Below, in pieces: positions 36,787 through 47,436 of a DNA stretch of 64,000 nt. A program made the position numbers and the translations under genes. Numbering within the stretch: position 1 is the stretch's first letter; every line of letters begins with the position of its first letter. The notes beneath the pieces were generated by a model. The model searched no databases, was not told where the DNA came from, and saw only the letters and a program-made list of their open reading frames with translations. This stretch comes from Arbacia lixula (lineage: Eukaryota > Echinodermata > Echinoidea > Arbacioida > Arbaciidae), in assembly GCA_963669155.1 (NCBI GenBank), contig OZ022595.1, forward strand, positions 2,874,205 through 2,938,204, written 5' to 3'.

Positions 36787-38004
36787 CCAGGATCTCTTAA
36801 GAGTTTTGATATGTTGGATATAAAACAGTTGACAGACTTTCTGTTGTAATTAGTGGGAGGTTGACCCCTTTTTCACAAAATGCCTGGACTACTCGGTACT
36901 GCGAAGGTTAACACATGCGCTGAATGACACAAAAAACGGGCGATCGGCAGCAATTGGTCTTTTTCTTGTAGGCCTGCGTGTGTGACTTTCTGGCCTTAAT
37001 GAGTCTACAATGGACACGCTTAAAACAAATAATGCGTCGCTGAGAGCGCTGTTGTGTTCAAACGCTCACACACATGTCTACCTGTCTGTGTTTGTGTTTC
37101 TGTTTGTATACGTGTGGTGTGTGTAGGTGTGTGGTGTGTGTGTAGGTGTGTGGAGGGACGGTAGATGCCATTGCTCATCAAAACAATGTTGCTATGGTGA
37201 CAAACCTTGGCACGGAGCAATCAGCCACTACATCCGACCAAAGAAAAAATGATTAGTTAATATAAACCCCACACCGACTGAGTTAAATTACAGGGAAATA
37301 TCGCCGCCCCCTCACAGAAATACATAAGAATATCCACACAATCACACACACTCACACATACATATACACGCACTCACACACATATACACACATACACACA
37401 CTCACACATAATATATTTATTTACATATAAACACACAGATACCGCACCCACCCTTCAACCTGAGTTGCGACTAACATAAATAGTAACTGTGTACATAAGA
37501 GATAGGGGATAAAACTTGCGACAGATTCGGATAAATCACAACCCTTTATAAGACGTCTAGTGCATACCGTCTCGAATAGCTTGGAGAGGGGCGCGGGAGG
37601 CAGATTTCAAATTGACGCAAGCAAGGCGATGCGCAACTTAAGAGAGAGAGAGAGAGGGGAGGGCATTAATATAAGCAAATATTTTCTGCGCAATACAGTA
37701 AAGCTCGTACTTTAATAAACTACAATAGCCAGATATGACTGATTGCCATAAAACTAAACAACGAACTACAACGAATTAGGACGTTAACAGCAATTTTCTT
37801 TTTACAGGGTCAAAAATGAAACTTTGGTGCGTATAGTATTTCCAAGAAAATACCATAAATACATTGTACATGAATGAAAATACATGCCTTTCCTTAATAC
37901 AATAACACTCACCAATAACCAAGTCTTCTTCGCTAGCCAGATGTATAGTTCCATGTAAATGATCACAAATGTTGAGAAAGAATGTTATTCAAAGAAAGCT
38001 GCTA
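36787..38004. other. Non-coding with TG/CA microsatellites
   Basis: GTGTG-rich tract at about 37085-37155 and CACACA/CATATACACA tract at about 37325-37435. (GA)n at about 37641-37656. Confidence 0.7.
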
Positions 38005-38154
38005 GAAGAGGGAAGAGCACCAATGAACTAACTGGTTGACCAACATAAATCAGAGGACGAACGTGAACATTTAGGAGCACTCGTTAGGAAAGCACAAGAC
38101 CATGAAGCCTGGAGGACTATGACAGCCAACCTTCAAGCCGAAGACGGCACCTGA
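38005..38154 (+). pseudogene. Non-LTR retrotransposon ORF2 C-terminal fragment
   Basis: Reading back from TGA at 38152-38154 gives LGALVRKAQDHEAWRTMTAN then LQAEDGT. This is the R-x-AQD-R-x-x-WR pattern at the end of many animal non-LTR reverse transcriptase proteins. Further upstream is GRAPMN, then an in-frame TAA where a Trp is expected (N-W-L-D-D), so the copy is dead and 5'-truncated. The stop is the first TGA of a (TGA)n tail at 38152-38180. Confidence 0.65.
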
Positions 38155-38180
38155 TGATGATGATGATGGTGATGATGATA

Positions 38181-39243
38181 ACAACGTAACCTAGGTAACA
38201 TATTTCACACACACCTGTTATAAAACACGGTCGTTTCTTAAAGGAAGACACACATAATTCCTGAGATGGGAAATACACAGCCACGTGATGTCTTCAAGAT
38301 TCAGACGCAAGCATCATACGTAACGTGTCCGGCACCTATATTCATTGTCACCGAAATAACAATAGTAAAAGAAAGATGACGTGCTCCGAGAGATTGTGCA
38401 GGCGTAATCGTCACGTAGGCCATTGCATTCCATTGTTTATGGATTAGGATTACTATTTTGGAGATGACTTAGACTTGACAATGGTTATCTTGTCCCAGCA
38501 CTCTCTCGGACATCACCCTCTTATCTCATAAGGACTCTGCGGTCCCCCCAGTATGGTCAAGGGTCATTGACCTCGGAACCGTTATGTAAAATCCACTGCA
38601 AACGACACATTCTCAGGAGCCGGTCAATAGATTTTGTGCAAGAATATTACGTCACATTGTCTGTCGTAAGCCCTTACGACTCCAGGAATTGTGGAAGAAT
38701 AGTGTCGCCTTATGCGGAGTATCGACCTATTCTCTAATCGATCTGCTTCGATGAACATTTTTCTGTTGTGCCGTGATGCAATTGACCATTTTCGTTTGAT
38801 TTTCATTTTAATTTTCAGCTTGATTCGAGGTTAAACTTATTTCTCATTGTCATTCGAAAACGTCAAACGTTGTTCTTTAACACTTAGTACTAGTGCGAGA
38901 AGGCATCCAAAGAGTTAATTTAATAAAAAGAACCTCGAAATAAGTAACTAACATGACGAAGATACCAGCACAAAATCGCCTGACCGTTAGGCCTTTAAAA
39001 AAGCAGTATGAATACTATTGATAGATTATAAATGTATATTGTAGAAATATCATTCACAGAACAATAGTAACCTCAATTGTACAACGTCGGCAACAAAACT
39101 TCGCAACGCATCACGAGCATATACCTAGGATAGACAATATACGCCTTAAATTATCCCTCCGAACAATTCACAATGTAAGATTAGGCAGAAATGGAATCAA
39201 CTGAATGCTGATAATACACCAGACATAATAAGTGTCTTTTGAC
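38181..39243. other. Non-coding stretch
   Basis: No exon or repeat partner recognised. Confidence 0.5.
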
Positions 39244-39247
39244 TTAA

Positions 39248-39567
39248 AGGTATAGTCCACCCTGAAATAAAGTTGGTTTCAAGAAAAGCGAACACGTGAA
39301 AGAAACATATTAGTAAACTTTGTGACGTCACCTGCGAGGTGCTCTCCCATATTTTGCTCGAAAATATAAATTTTCTCAAAAGGATATGAATCATTTTACT
39401 TATGCATCTAATACATCATTCATACACACATACCTGTATGAAAAACAAATTATTCCTTTGTCAAAAAGAGAAAATTAGCAATTTATTTAATCATTTTGTA
39501 CACAACATATGGGAGAGCACATCGCGTGCCTGCTTTTATTGAAACCAACTTAATTTCAGGGTGAACT
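39248..39567. mobile_element. TTAA-flanked foldback MITE, family B copy 1
   Basis: 320 bp. Ends AGGTATAGTCCACCCTGAAA and TTTCAGGGTGAACT, TTAA on the left (39244-39247) and TTCA, one change, on the right. Inner inverted blocks: TTGGTTTCAA / TTGAAACCAA and GGTGCTCTCCCATA / TATGGGAGAGCAC. The same family as 45351-46440. Confidence 0.75.
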
Positions 39568-39772
39568 TTCAAATGGATCATAGTATGTTTGATACTCTAA
39601 ACCCCCTGTCAATTGTTTAAGGTATGGAACTATAATCAATCAGCATTTGCCGGTGAACAGCCGTGTATGAATAAAATAGGTCCGCAACACCTTCAGGACT
39701 ACAGGAGGTACAAGTATTAGAGAAAAGGTAGAAGAGTATTCATCCGCGGTAGGTGGGTTTGACATTGTGTAG

Positions 39773-39946
39773 ACTCAAGGAAGGTTAAATGGGAAGAGAG
39801 GACGAGGGCGACCACGTACTCAGTGGATGGACGACAATAAGGAGCGGATGAGGTTGAGGGAATACGGAGAATGTGTCAGAAGGGCACACGATCGGGAAAT
39901 GTGGCGGTCCATGGTAGCCGAACTGCTGAGAGCAGATGACACTTGA
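39773..39946 (+). pseudogene. Non-LTR retrotransposon ORF2 C-terminal fragment
   Basis: Open to a TGA at 39944-39946. It reads GKRGRGRPRTQWMDD, then CVRRAHDREMWRSMVAELL and RADDT. The basic GKR-GRGRP-x-x-QW-DD motif followed by AHDRE-WR is the standard tail of animal non-LTR (RTE/CR1-like) polyproteins. It is 5'-truncated, and the stop overlaps a short GAA-type tail (TGAAGAAGAAGAAACTC). Confidence 0.75.
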
Positions 39947-39957
39947 AGAAGAAGAAA

Positions 39958-40586
39958 CTCAAGCTAAGACATGAGCTGACAATTTAAATTTGATTAAACA
40001 TTATTCTTTGAATAACAACCATTGTATATCATAAGTAATTCAATCAATTGCAGTTAGAACGCAATTACCATTGATAACTGCAATTGACTCGATGGTCAGA
40101 TGACATGATAATTGGACTGATTATACTTTAGCGTGTAGCTTTTTAACATAAACTATCAAATTAAAGATGAATAATTAGTAATTTTCTTCAGAACGAGGAG
40201 CTAAAAGTGAGGTTTGGCCCGTGAGGCAAAGTTGATATGGAATTCTTTAAGAATTATTGTGACATGTATACGCGTATTGCTCTCGTGATGAAATGTGGGT
40301 ATTTGCTGTGTTATTTGTTGAAAAAATGCACAAATTAAATGCGCTTCGGAAGTGATGGTGGTGATGAGTGTGTTTGTGCGTGCCTGTGGATGTGTGTGGA
40401 TGTGTGTTTGGAGCGAGAGCGGGGGAGGGGGCACAAAATAATGGGAGATCGGCCCCTCTCGTTCAGTTCACCAGTTTCAATCTAAGTTGATTAGCAAAAA
40501 AATCAGCAACTCGGGTATGAAATTCATATCAGATTAGTGGATAATTGAAAGGTATGGCGAAACTGGCATAATGTGAAATAAGGTGG
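39958..40586. other. Non-coding stretch
   Basis: Nothing recognisable; a TG-rich patch at about 40376-40412. Confidence 0.5.
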
Positions 40587-40715
40587 AGGGGTGTGGCAGA
40601 GGATTTGGTAGGGGTGGGACAGGGGTGTGCCAAGGGGTGTGGCAGAGGATTTGGTAGGGGTGGGACAGGGGTGTGCCAAGGGGTGTAGCAGGAGTGTGGC
40701 AGGGGTGCGGCAAAG
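40587..40715. repeat. G-rich minisatellite, 46-bp unit
   Basis: Two near-perfect 46-bp units start at 40591 and 40637 (GTGTGGCAGAGGATTTGGTA); shorter GGGGTGTGGCA-like pieces follow. Confidence 0.85.
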
Positions 40716-40824
40716 GGGAATCCAAGGCAGTCCATGCATGTTGCTTCCGCTGAGGTTCATGGCCGTAACGAAATTAAAGGGTCAGTATGTTTGGCCCTTC
40801 GCCCTACTCCCCCTTCCGTGTGAC

Positions 40825-41093
40825 ACAAACAAACATACATACATACATACATACACACATTACCTACATACACACGCACGCACGCACACACGCACGTACA
40901 TACACGCACACGTATGTATATGCCCAAATAAGGTGTAGGCAAACATAAACAAATACAAACACACATTACGCACATGCGTACATAGTGACATACACACATA
41001 CACGAACATATATATTCACACACACACACATATATGTATGAAAACATACATGAAAACACATACACATCATCATCATCATCATCATCATCATCA
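40825..41093. repeat. CA, CATA and ATC microsatellites
   Basis: (CATA)n at about 40832-40856, CACG/CACA-rich sequence to about 41060, then (ATC)n 41066-41093. The last is the (TGA)n tail of the minus-strand retrotransposon fragment next to it. Confidence 0.85.
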
Positions 41094-41370
41094 GGCATTG
41101 TTCAACCATTGTTTGATGAAGCCCTCCTCAATCAATTTCCATTCACTTCTATTTGCTGTCATCCTGTTCCATGTTACTACGTTTGTGTATGATGATATTT
41201 CGTCTCTCCACCTTCTCTTTTGTCGACCCCTTCTTCGCTTTCCTGTTCTTGATTGCCACTTTGTGAGTTTCTTGTTCCATCTGTTGTCTTGTGTTCTATA
41301 TAAGTGTCCTTCCCATCTCCATTTCATCTCTTTAATTTTTACAATAACATCTTTGACTTTCGTTTTCTGC
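41091..41370 (-). pseudogene. Non-LTR retrotransposon ORF2 C-terminal fragment
   Basis: About 92 open codons containing IKEMKWRWEGHLYRTQDNRW, KWQSRTGKRRRGRQKRRW, and RSEWKLIEEGFIKQWLNN to the stop. The K-W-R-W-x-GH, DNRW and GKR-RGR-x-KRRW-D signatures match the end of animal non-LTR endonuclease-reverse transcriptases. The stop TGA (41091-41093 on the plus strand) is the first triplet of a (TGA)n tail. Truncated 5' into CA repeats at about 41370. Confidence 0.8.
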
Positions 41371-41415
41371 CAAAACACATACACACATATGCACAATTAC
41401 ACACATACACATAAA

Positions 41416-41447
<32 letters not shown>

Positions 41448-41480
41448 CAACCATATTTATACACAATCACGTGTATAAGC
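41371..41480. repeat. CA and CATA microsatellites
   Basis: ACACATACAC-type and (CATA)n repeats. Confidence 0.85.
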
Positions 41481-42010
41481 AATCACATAATGTATACGCA
41501 TACACGCACGCAATTACATTCGCATACAGGCACGTATACGGTAATTGGCAAAGATATTCGTGTAGACGTAATTGAATTGTCTGTACGACAATAGTCTGTA
41601 GCTGTACAAAATGTAATATCACGCATTTATTTATATCATATTACTGGCCTTCAAAAGTTCACTGACAGATCGAAGCCATATGACATGAACGAATTGAAAT
41701 TGTGTTCAACTTCACATCAAACTTAACCCAGATCGCGGAGAAAACACTTTAGATAGCATAATGCATGTAATTATTGTGGAGTGACCGAACCAGAAAGCCG
41801 GAAAGAGTGGGCGTAGGGGGCGTGTGCCCACGTCCCTCAACACTGTCGGAACTATATCAGTAATTAGGGCACTCTTTAATATGGGGGCTCGGTCTGTAAG
41901 GAGATAACATTGATTACGATAAAGACTTGAATGTATAATGCTATCCATTGTAGAGTTAATTCAACTGGGTGCATAGATGAAGATAGAGTATATACCAGGA
42001 GGGAGATAAA
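41481..42010. other. Non-coding stretch
   Basis: Nothing recognisable. Confidence 0.5.
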
Positions 42011-42830
42011 TGGAGGAGGAGAAGACGAAGGAAAATACCATGAGAAGAATCATAGCAATATAAATAAGAAGAACATCGGGTTAGGAAGAATGGGAAGAAA
42101 GGTAGGACAAGAAGCCGAAGAAGTAGACAAAACAACAAGGATTAAAGAAGTAAAGGATAAGGAGAAGAAGAAGAAGAAGAAGAAGAAGAAGAAGAAGAAG
42201 AAGAAGAAGAAGAAGAAGAAGAAGAAGAAGAAGAAGAAGAAGGATAAGGAGAAGAAGAAGATGATGAAGAAGAAGAAGAAGAAGAAGAAGAAGAAGAAGA
42301 AGAAGAAGAAGAAGAAGAAGAAGACGAAGAAGACGAAGAAGAAGACGAAGAAGACAAAGAAGAAAAAGAAAAGGAAGAAGAAGGGGAAGAAGGAGGAGGA
42401 GAAGAAGAAGAAGAACGACAACAACAACAGTAATAATACGGAGAACAGAGATGAACAACAAAACTTAGAGGATAACCGACGATACAAAAGGAACATGAAT
42501 AAGAAGAAAATTGAGATAAAGAGGGACATTTGGGAATAAGAAGAGTCAGAAAACAAGTTAATGAAGAAAAACAATAAACGGGAAGAAGAATCACATGCAA
42601 GGAGGTAGATAAAGAAAAAGAGTAACAATCCGGATAAAGAGAAGAACAAAATGAAACAGAAGATGACCAATAATACAAAAAATTAAATAAAAAATAAGAA
42701 TAATAAGGAGATAAAGAAGGACTGAGGGATTGAGAAAACAAAAGTCAGATAAATCAGAAAACGAGAAGAAGAAGAAGAAGAAGAAGAAGAAGAAGAAGAA
42801 GAAGAAGAAGAAGAAGAAGAAGAAGAGGAA
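42011..42830. repeat. GAA/AAG triplet arrays
   Basis: Long runs of AAG triplets at about 42162-42240, 42250-42325 and 42765-42828, embedded in a purine-rich stretch with GACGAA and GATGAT variants. The lysine-rich, leucine-rich and serine-rich frames across it are repeat translations, not proteins. Confidence 0.95.
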
Positions 42831-45149
42831 TCACAATCAAGCAAGTAGTATATTTTTCAAGCTTAAAGGCCAGCAACAAAATATTTGTTTAAGGGTCATC
42901 CTTGCCGCCCCTCCGCCTCTTCGATAGTCTCCACCCCCTCCCCTGTTAACCATGTGTTAACTATATATGTGTTATGTGGTCTTGAAGTATATTGATCACA
43001 TTCAGCATGTTCAGAGTAAACCTTCGTCGCTACATAGACAAGTTGATGGAACCGTGAATGAAATGTGTCCGCTAATCCAGTATACTACAGAGAGACCTTA
43101 AGAAGAAAGATTTTGTATAACTGCTTATTATGTCTTCTTCAGAACATGTTTGGAAAGCAGTCTTCTTGAGTCGAACATCTCCTAAAGAATAAATAATAAT
43201 ATGTAGGTGTTCAAGAAAATTTAAGGTCTGAAAGAAAGTGGGAAAGTTATAAGGAATCAATCATTTTGAGGTTTCGGTTGAGTTGCACTTGTATCTAAAC
43301 ATCTTACAACATTTCCATGATGAGTACTGCGCTTGAGGGAGTATATATGAATACATTATAGGTTAATATATCTTTCTTAAAATTCAGAATAAGCAAGAGT
43401 GCATGACAAACGCACGACAGTTACTTCCTAATAAGGGCCATTTATCTGATAACAACACAAGTGATGGTTACATTATATTTGTATTTGTGCAAAGGCTCCT
43501 TTATCTGACGTGAAAGAAAAATGTCCATTGTGTGAAAATGTGAAAATGAATATTTAAAAACACATACGTATATCAACACTAATACAACAAAACACGAATC
43601 TAAAATAAGGATGTCCACTGCTGAGCCTCATCCGAAATTTCTGCCCAGTGGGCGTTACCCTTTAAGTTTTTTTTTTATTACAGCTCTTATACATGCACTT
43701 ACAGCCTTAAAAACAGGAAAAATCATTTAGATGTTCATGCCCTTCATTTGAGCATTTAAGGAGCAGAAGCCTTGTGGTTATAGATATCTCTGTACAAGTT
43801 TGTAGAATTAAAAAAATTATACAGCCCAGGGTAAGCATGCACTGCATGCAGATTAAAGACATCTGTGTTACAAATATAAAAGACAGAGTAAACTATGATT
43901 TTGTTGAAAGAATTCCACAGAAAATGGAAGAACAAAGTATGTATGAAATTATCTTCCAATGATAGATCTGGAAACAGACTTTGATCAGAATTAAATTGAT
44001 TACTAGATTTCGAGTAGGTTTTGGACGGGTCGTCCAGAACATGACGGTTACTGTAGCCCAGAGACCGGATACCACAATAGCGTACATGCACGGCTTTTCG
44101 CACCGTACAATAATGCGTTGAGGCGTTGTAATATGGAATATGATGGTAGATCATGGCCGCAACGTGTCAAACGTTAAGAGGGATAGTTATTCACTTTTAC
44201 TAAGAAGGTTCGTAAAGCTAAGATTTTACACACGTTATCGTTAGCGTATACTGCTGATTCGTGCAGTTTATTGACTTGTGCAAATGGGCGAGCTACATGT
44301 TGAGCCTGCCTATCGTATGCTGTGTTATATTTAGTATCCAAATGATGCAAAGGTTTAAGAGAGTCGGTACGAATTATGTGGACACGATCACTTTAAACGC
44401 CGAATGTGTTTGTGGCCATGCCAAAGTTACCAAGGGCACATTATTATACCAAAAACGCGAAAAAAAATCATCTGTTTTGTACAACACGTAGAATGTGCAA
44501 CAACAAGAATATTTAAAAAGAGCAAATCCATGCAAATTTACCGGCTTAGTGCAAAATGTATCGAGACATGGCAATGAATTACTACACATTTGGCAAGGAA
44601 GTGTTTTTTTTATACATTTTATATATATATATATATATTATAAACATATATACATAAATGTTTGTAATTTTGTGTCAGACATAAGCAGAACAGATTCATC
44701 ATTTTCATACTTTTGCGTTATACTGCAAATCAAAATGCATTATGGGAAAATGTATTAAAACGTAGGAGAAATCTTAGGAGATTATTAAACGTCAATATGT
44801 CAAAATGTGATATACACCTTTAAGGTGTATTTTCCTAAGAAGCCAGCCTTACATACCATTGACCCCATTGATGTGGTGCTCAGGTGTCGCGTAGATGTAC
44901 GGTACACTGAAAACACGGATGCTTCATCCACCTGTCTCTTTCATAGGGAACATAATAGAATATCTTACACGTCGTTGTTCTCTTTAGTGCTACCATTGTC
45001 CATTGCCTAGTGCGATCACAAAACATGCTTGAAATAGAAATAGCATGGGTGTAAGAAACAGCGAGCTTGCATGTACATGTATTTTGACAGAACGCAGCAG
45101 TAAAAGAACATTTGCATAAATTATAGAGCCGCTTCTGAATGCAGTGCAA
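42831..45149. other. Non-coding stretch
   Basis: Short open frames only. A (TA)n patch lies at about 44620-44638 and a 19-bp palindrome at about 44811-44829 (ATACACCTTTAAGGTGTAT). Confidence 0.5.
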
Positions 45150-45335
45150 CCTCCTTTAGACCACATTCCTTAAGAAGACCAAATATTTCGTTTCTCGTGA
45201 ACACTGGTTCCGATTAAAGCCTGTATTAAAGTGACGTATACATAAAGTCCACCTGTCTATGAAGCCCAAATATTTTGTTTCCATTGAATACTGTTTCTCA
45301 TTAAAGCTTGTATTGAAGTAGCCTGTACAATAGAG
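45150..45335. repeat. Two-copy tandem duplication, ~87 bp
   Basis: CCAAATATTT recurs at 45179 and 45266, with matching context (AAGAAGACC / ATGAAGCCC before; ATTAAAGC and TGTATT after). Diverged. Confidence 0.6.
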
Positions 45336-45350
45336 ACCCCCTGACATTAA

Positions 45351-46440
45351 AGTGATACTTCATCCTGAAGTTCTCTGGGTTTCAATAAGAGCAGACATAT
45401 GAAAGAAAGATATTAGTGAAGGTTTGAAGAAAATCCTCCAAAGGATAAGAAACTAATGAACTTTTGAAATTTCAATTTTGTGACGTCACGTGCGAGGTGC
45501 TCTCCTTTACGTTGTGTGCAGTATAATTCCATAAATTATTATCTTTTTCTGTTTTTGATGAAGGAGTATTTTTCTTTTCATAGAGTTATGCGTGTCAAAA
45601 CGTGTTTATGTTGATGTATCAAAATAACAGTTAATCATAGACAACATTATGGGAGAGCACCTCGCACGTGACGTCACAAACTCTGACGGATATCTATCAA
45701 ACATTCACTTAAAGGTCCCCTGTAATCAAAATGTAAGTTGACGTCTGTTGATGCAACTTAACATGTATTTAACAAAATCACTAATTGTTCAATGGAATTA
45801 TGTGTCCCATATTTTAAAATAATTTTTTCTTTATTTTTCTCAGCACTGATAAGCTCCGCCTCCAAATTCCTCCAACTCAAGATTCTTGTTGTGACGTCAT
45901 CAAACTTAAAAATTAGCAGGATAATAGACAGAATTATGCACAAATTACACATTGCAATGACTACCCCCACCTGCCCACAAGAGCATCGCATGTCTTCACA
46001 CAATACAACCTAACAACCTTTCATGTGGGAATAATCATTTTCTTATGTCAGACATATGCTAGCTATGCCAAGGGGGAAAATACATTGTATAAACATGCGA
46101 TTTCATTATAAACACTTGCAGGTAGTCATTGCAATGTTTAGTTTGTGCATAAATTATGTCTATTATCTTGCTAATTTATACCTGTGATGATGTCACAACA
46201 AGAATCTTGAGTTGGAGGATATTTTTGGAGGCGGGGCTTATCAGTGCTGAGAAAAAATATAGAAAAATTATTTTAAAATAAAGGACATATATTTCCATTA
46301 AGCCGTTACTGATTTTGTGACATACATATTAAGTTGCATCAATATAAGTCAACATGCATTTTGATTGCAGGGACCCTTTAAGTTTCTTTCATGTTTCCCC
46401 TTTTATTGAAACCAATTGAATTTCAGGGTTAGCTATACCT
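45351..46440. mobile_element. TTAA-flanked foldback MITE, family B copy 2, with insertion
   Basis: TTAA at 45347-45350 and 46441-46444. The ends and inner blocks match family B: GTGACGTCACGTGCGAGGTG left, CACCTCGCACGTGACGTCAC right, and GGTTTCAATAA / TTATTGAAACC. A complete family A MITE is inserted in its right arm. Without that, the element is about 420 bp. Confidence 0.7.
45713..46377. mobile_element. TTAA-flanked foldback MITE, family A copy 3 (nested)
   Basis: 665 bp between TTAA 45709-45712 and TTAA 46378-46381. It begins AGGTCCCCTGTAATCAAAA. Collinear with copies 1 and 2, and inserted inside a family B element. Confidence 0.8.
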
Positions 46441-46444
46441 TTAA

Positions 46445-47436
46445 AGACTACATCCGTTGTATCCATTGACCGACTTTCGTATACAAGATTTCACTGTTAG
46501 GCAACCTACCACAGTGCATGTGTCAAAGCCCTTACCTGTTGTTAAGGCATTTTTTGACACAGGTAATACACAAAAACCCCATAGAAATTAACTTTATCCC
46601 TAGTGCTTTTTAAATTTGTTTTCCTGAGATAGTCCCACTCCAAAATCATAGGTTTCTGCAAAACGAGTAGGATTTTCTAAGTTTGTGAGGCTTTGTATAA
46701 CTATATCCGATCCAAAATTAAAAAAAAAACTCTCGCTAAGTATGAGGTATCTAAAGATACTAACCTACCATGCAAATTAGTATCTTTTGTTTTCCCCTTT
46801 TGCTGCATTTTCCGCGACTACTTCAATATGGCGACAACAATTATAGAAATACTTCGCATTACAGAATAAATCAATTAATTTAGCGCATGTGTCTATATAT
46901 TTTTTTATTCTTTCTTCTGCCTTTTCGGTGAGTACTTCACTTTGACGACAGCAATTACCGATGTACTCCGTAATTCGTGTTACGTGTAACGTTACACGGC
47001 TGGAATGATATTTTTATTCTTCTAAAAGAAATAATTGCGTTTTGACTCGAATAGAGATTTGAATGCAAGAAGATGTTCGTATTGATTCTCGAATGTTTTC
47101 AAGTCTATCTCTGTGAGAGACGGTTGAAATGGAGCAAGAACCTAAATATAGTACACCTAGGTTTAACTCTTTATGCATTTTTGCACAAGTAGTACACGTA
47201 TGTTCTGACAGGGCTAACGAAGCTATGTTGCATAAAAGTTTCCAACTACAGTTTTGCAACTTGCCACTTGTGGTAGTTGCCATGAAAACCGTTGAAATGG
47301 TGAGAACTCATTGGCGGATTCCATGGTGTTTTTTTTTCAGTGCTGAGTTACAACACATGTATATACATTCGCCTTTAGAGTCATTAAACACGATCATCTT
47401 TTTGCAGTAGTAAGCAAATAATATAAGTTGGTTTAG
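46445..47436. other. Non-coding stretch
   Basis: Short open frames only, none recognised. Confidence 0.5.

Noticed and set aside
40825-41470. Regular short repeats resembling a CRISPR array
   Set aside because: They are CA, CATA and ATC microsatellites without distinct spacers, in an animal genome.
41931-42741. Long lysine-, leucine- or serine-rich open frames
   Set aside because: All are translations of AAG/CTT triplet repeats.
44811-44829. 19-bp perfect palindrome as a regulatory operator
   Set aside because: Isolated and AT-rich; palindromes of this size recur by chance or as MITE scars in such DNA.
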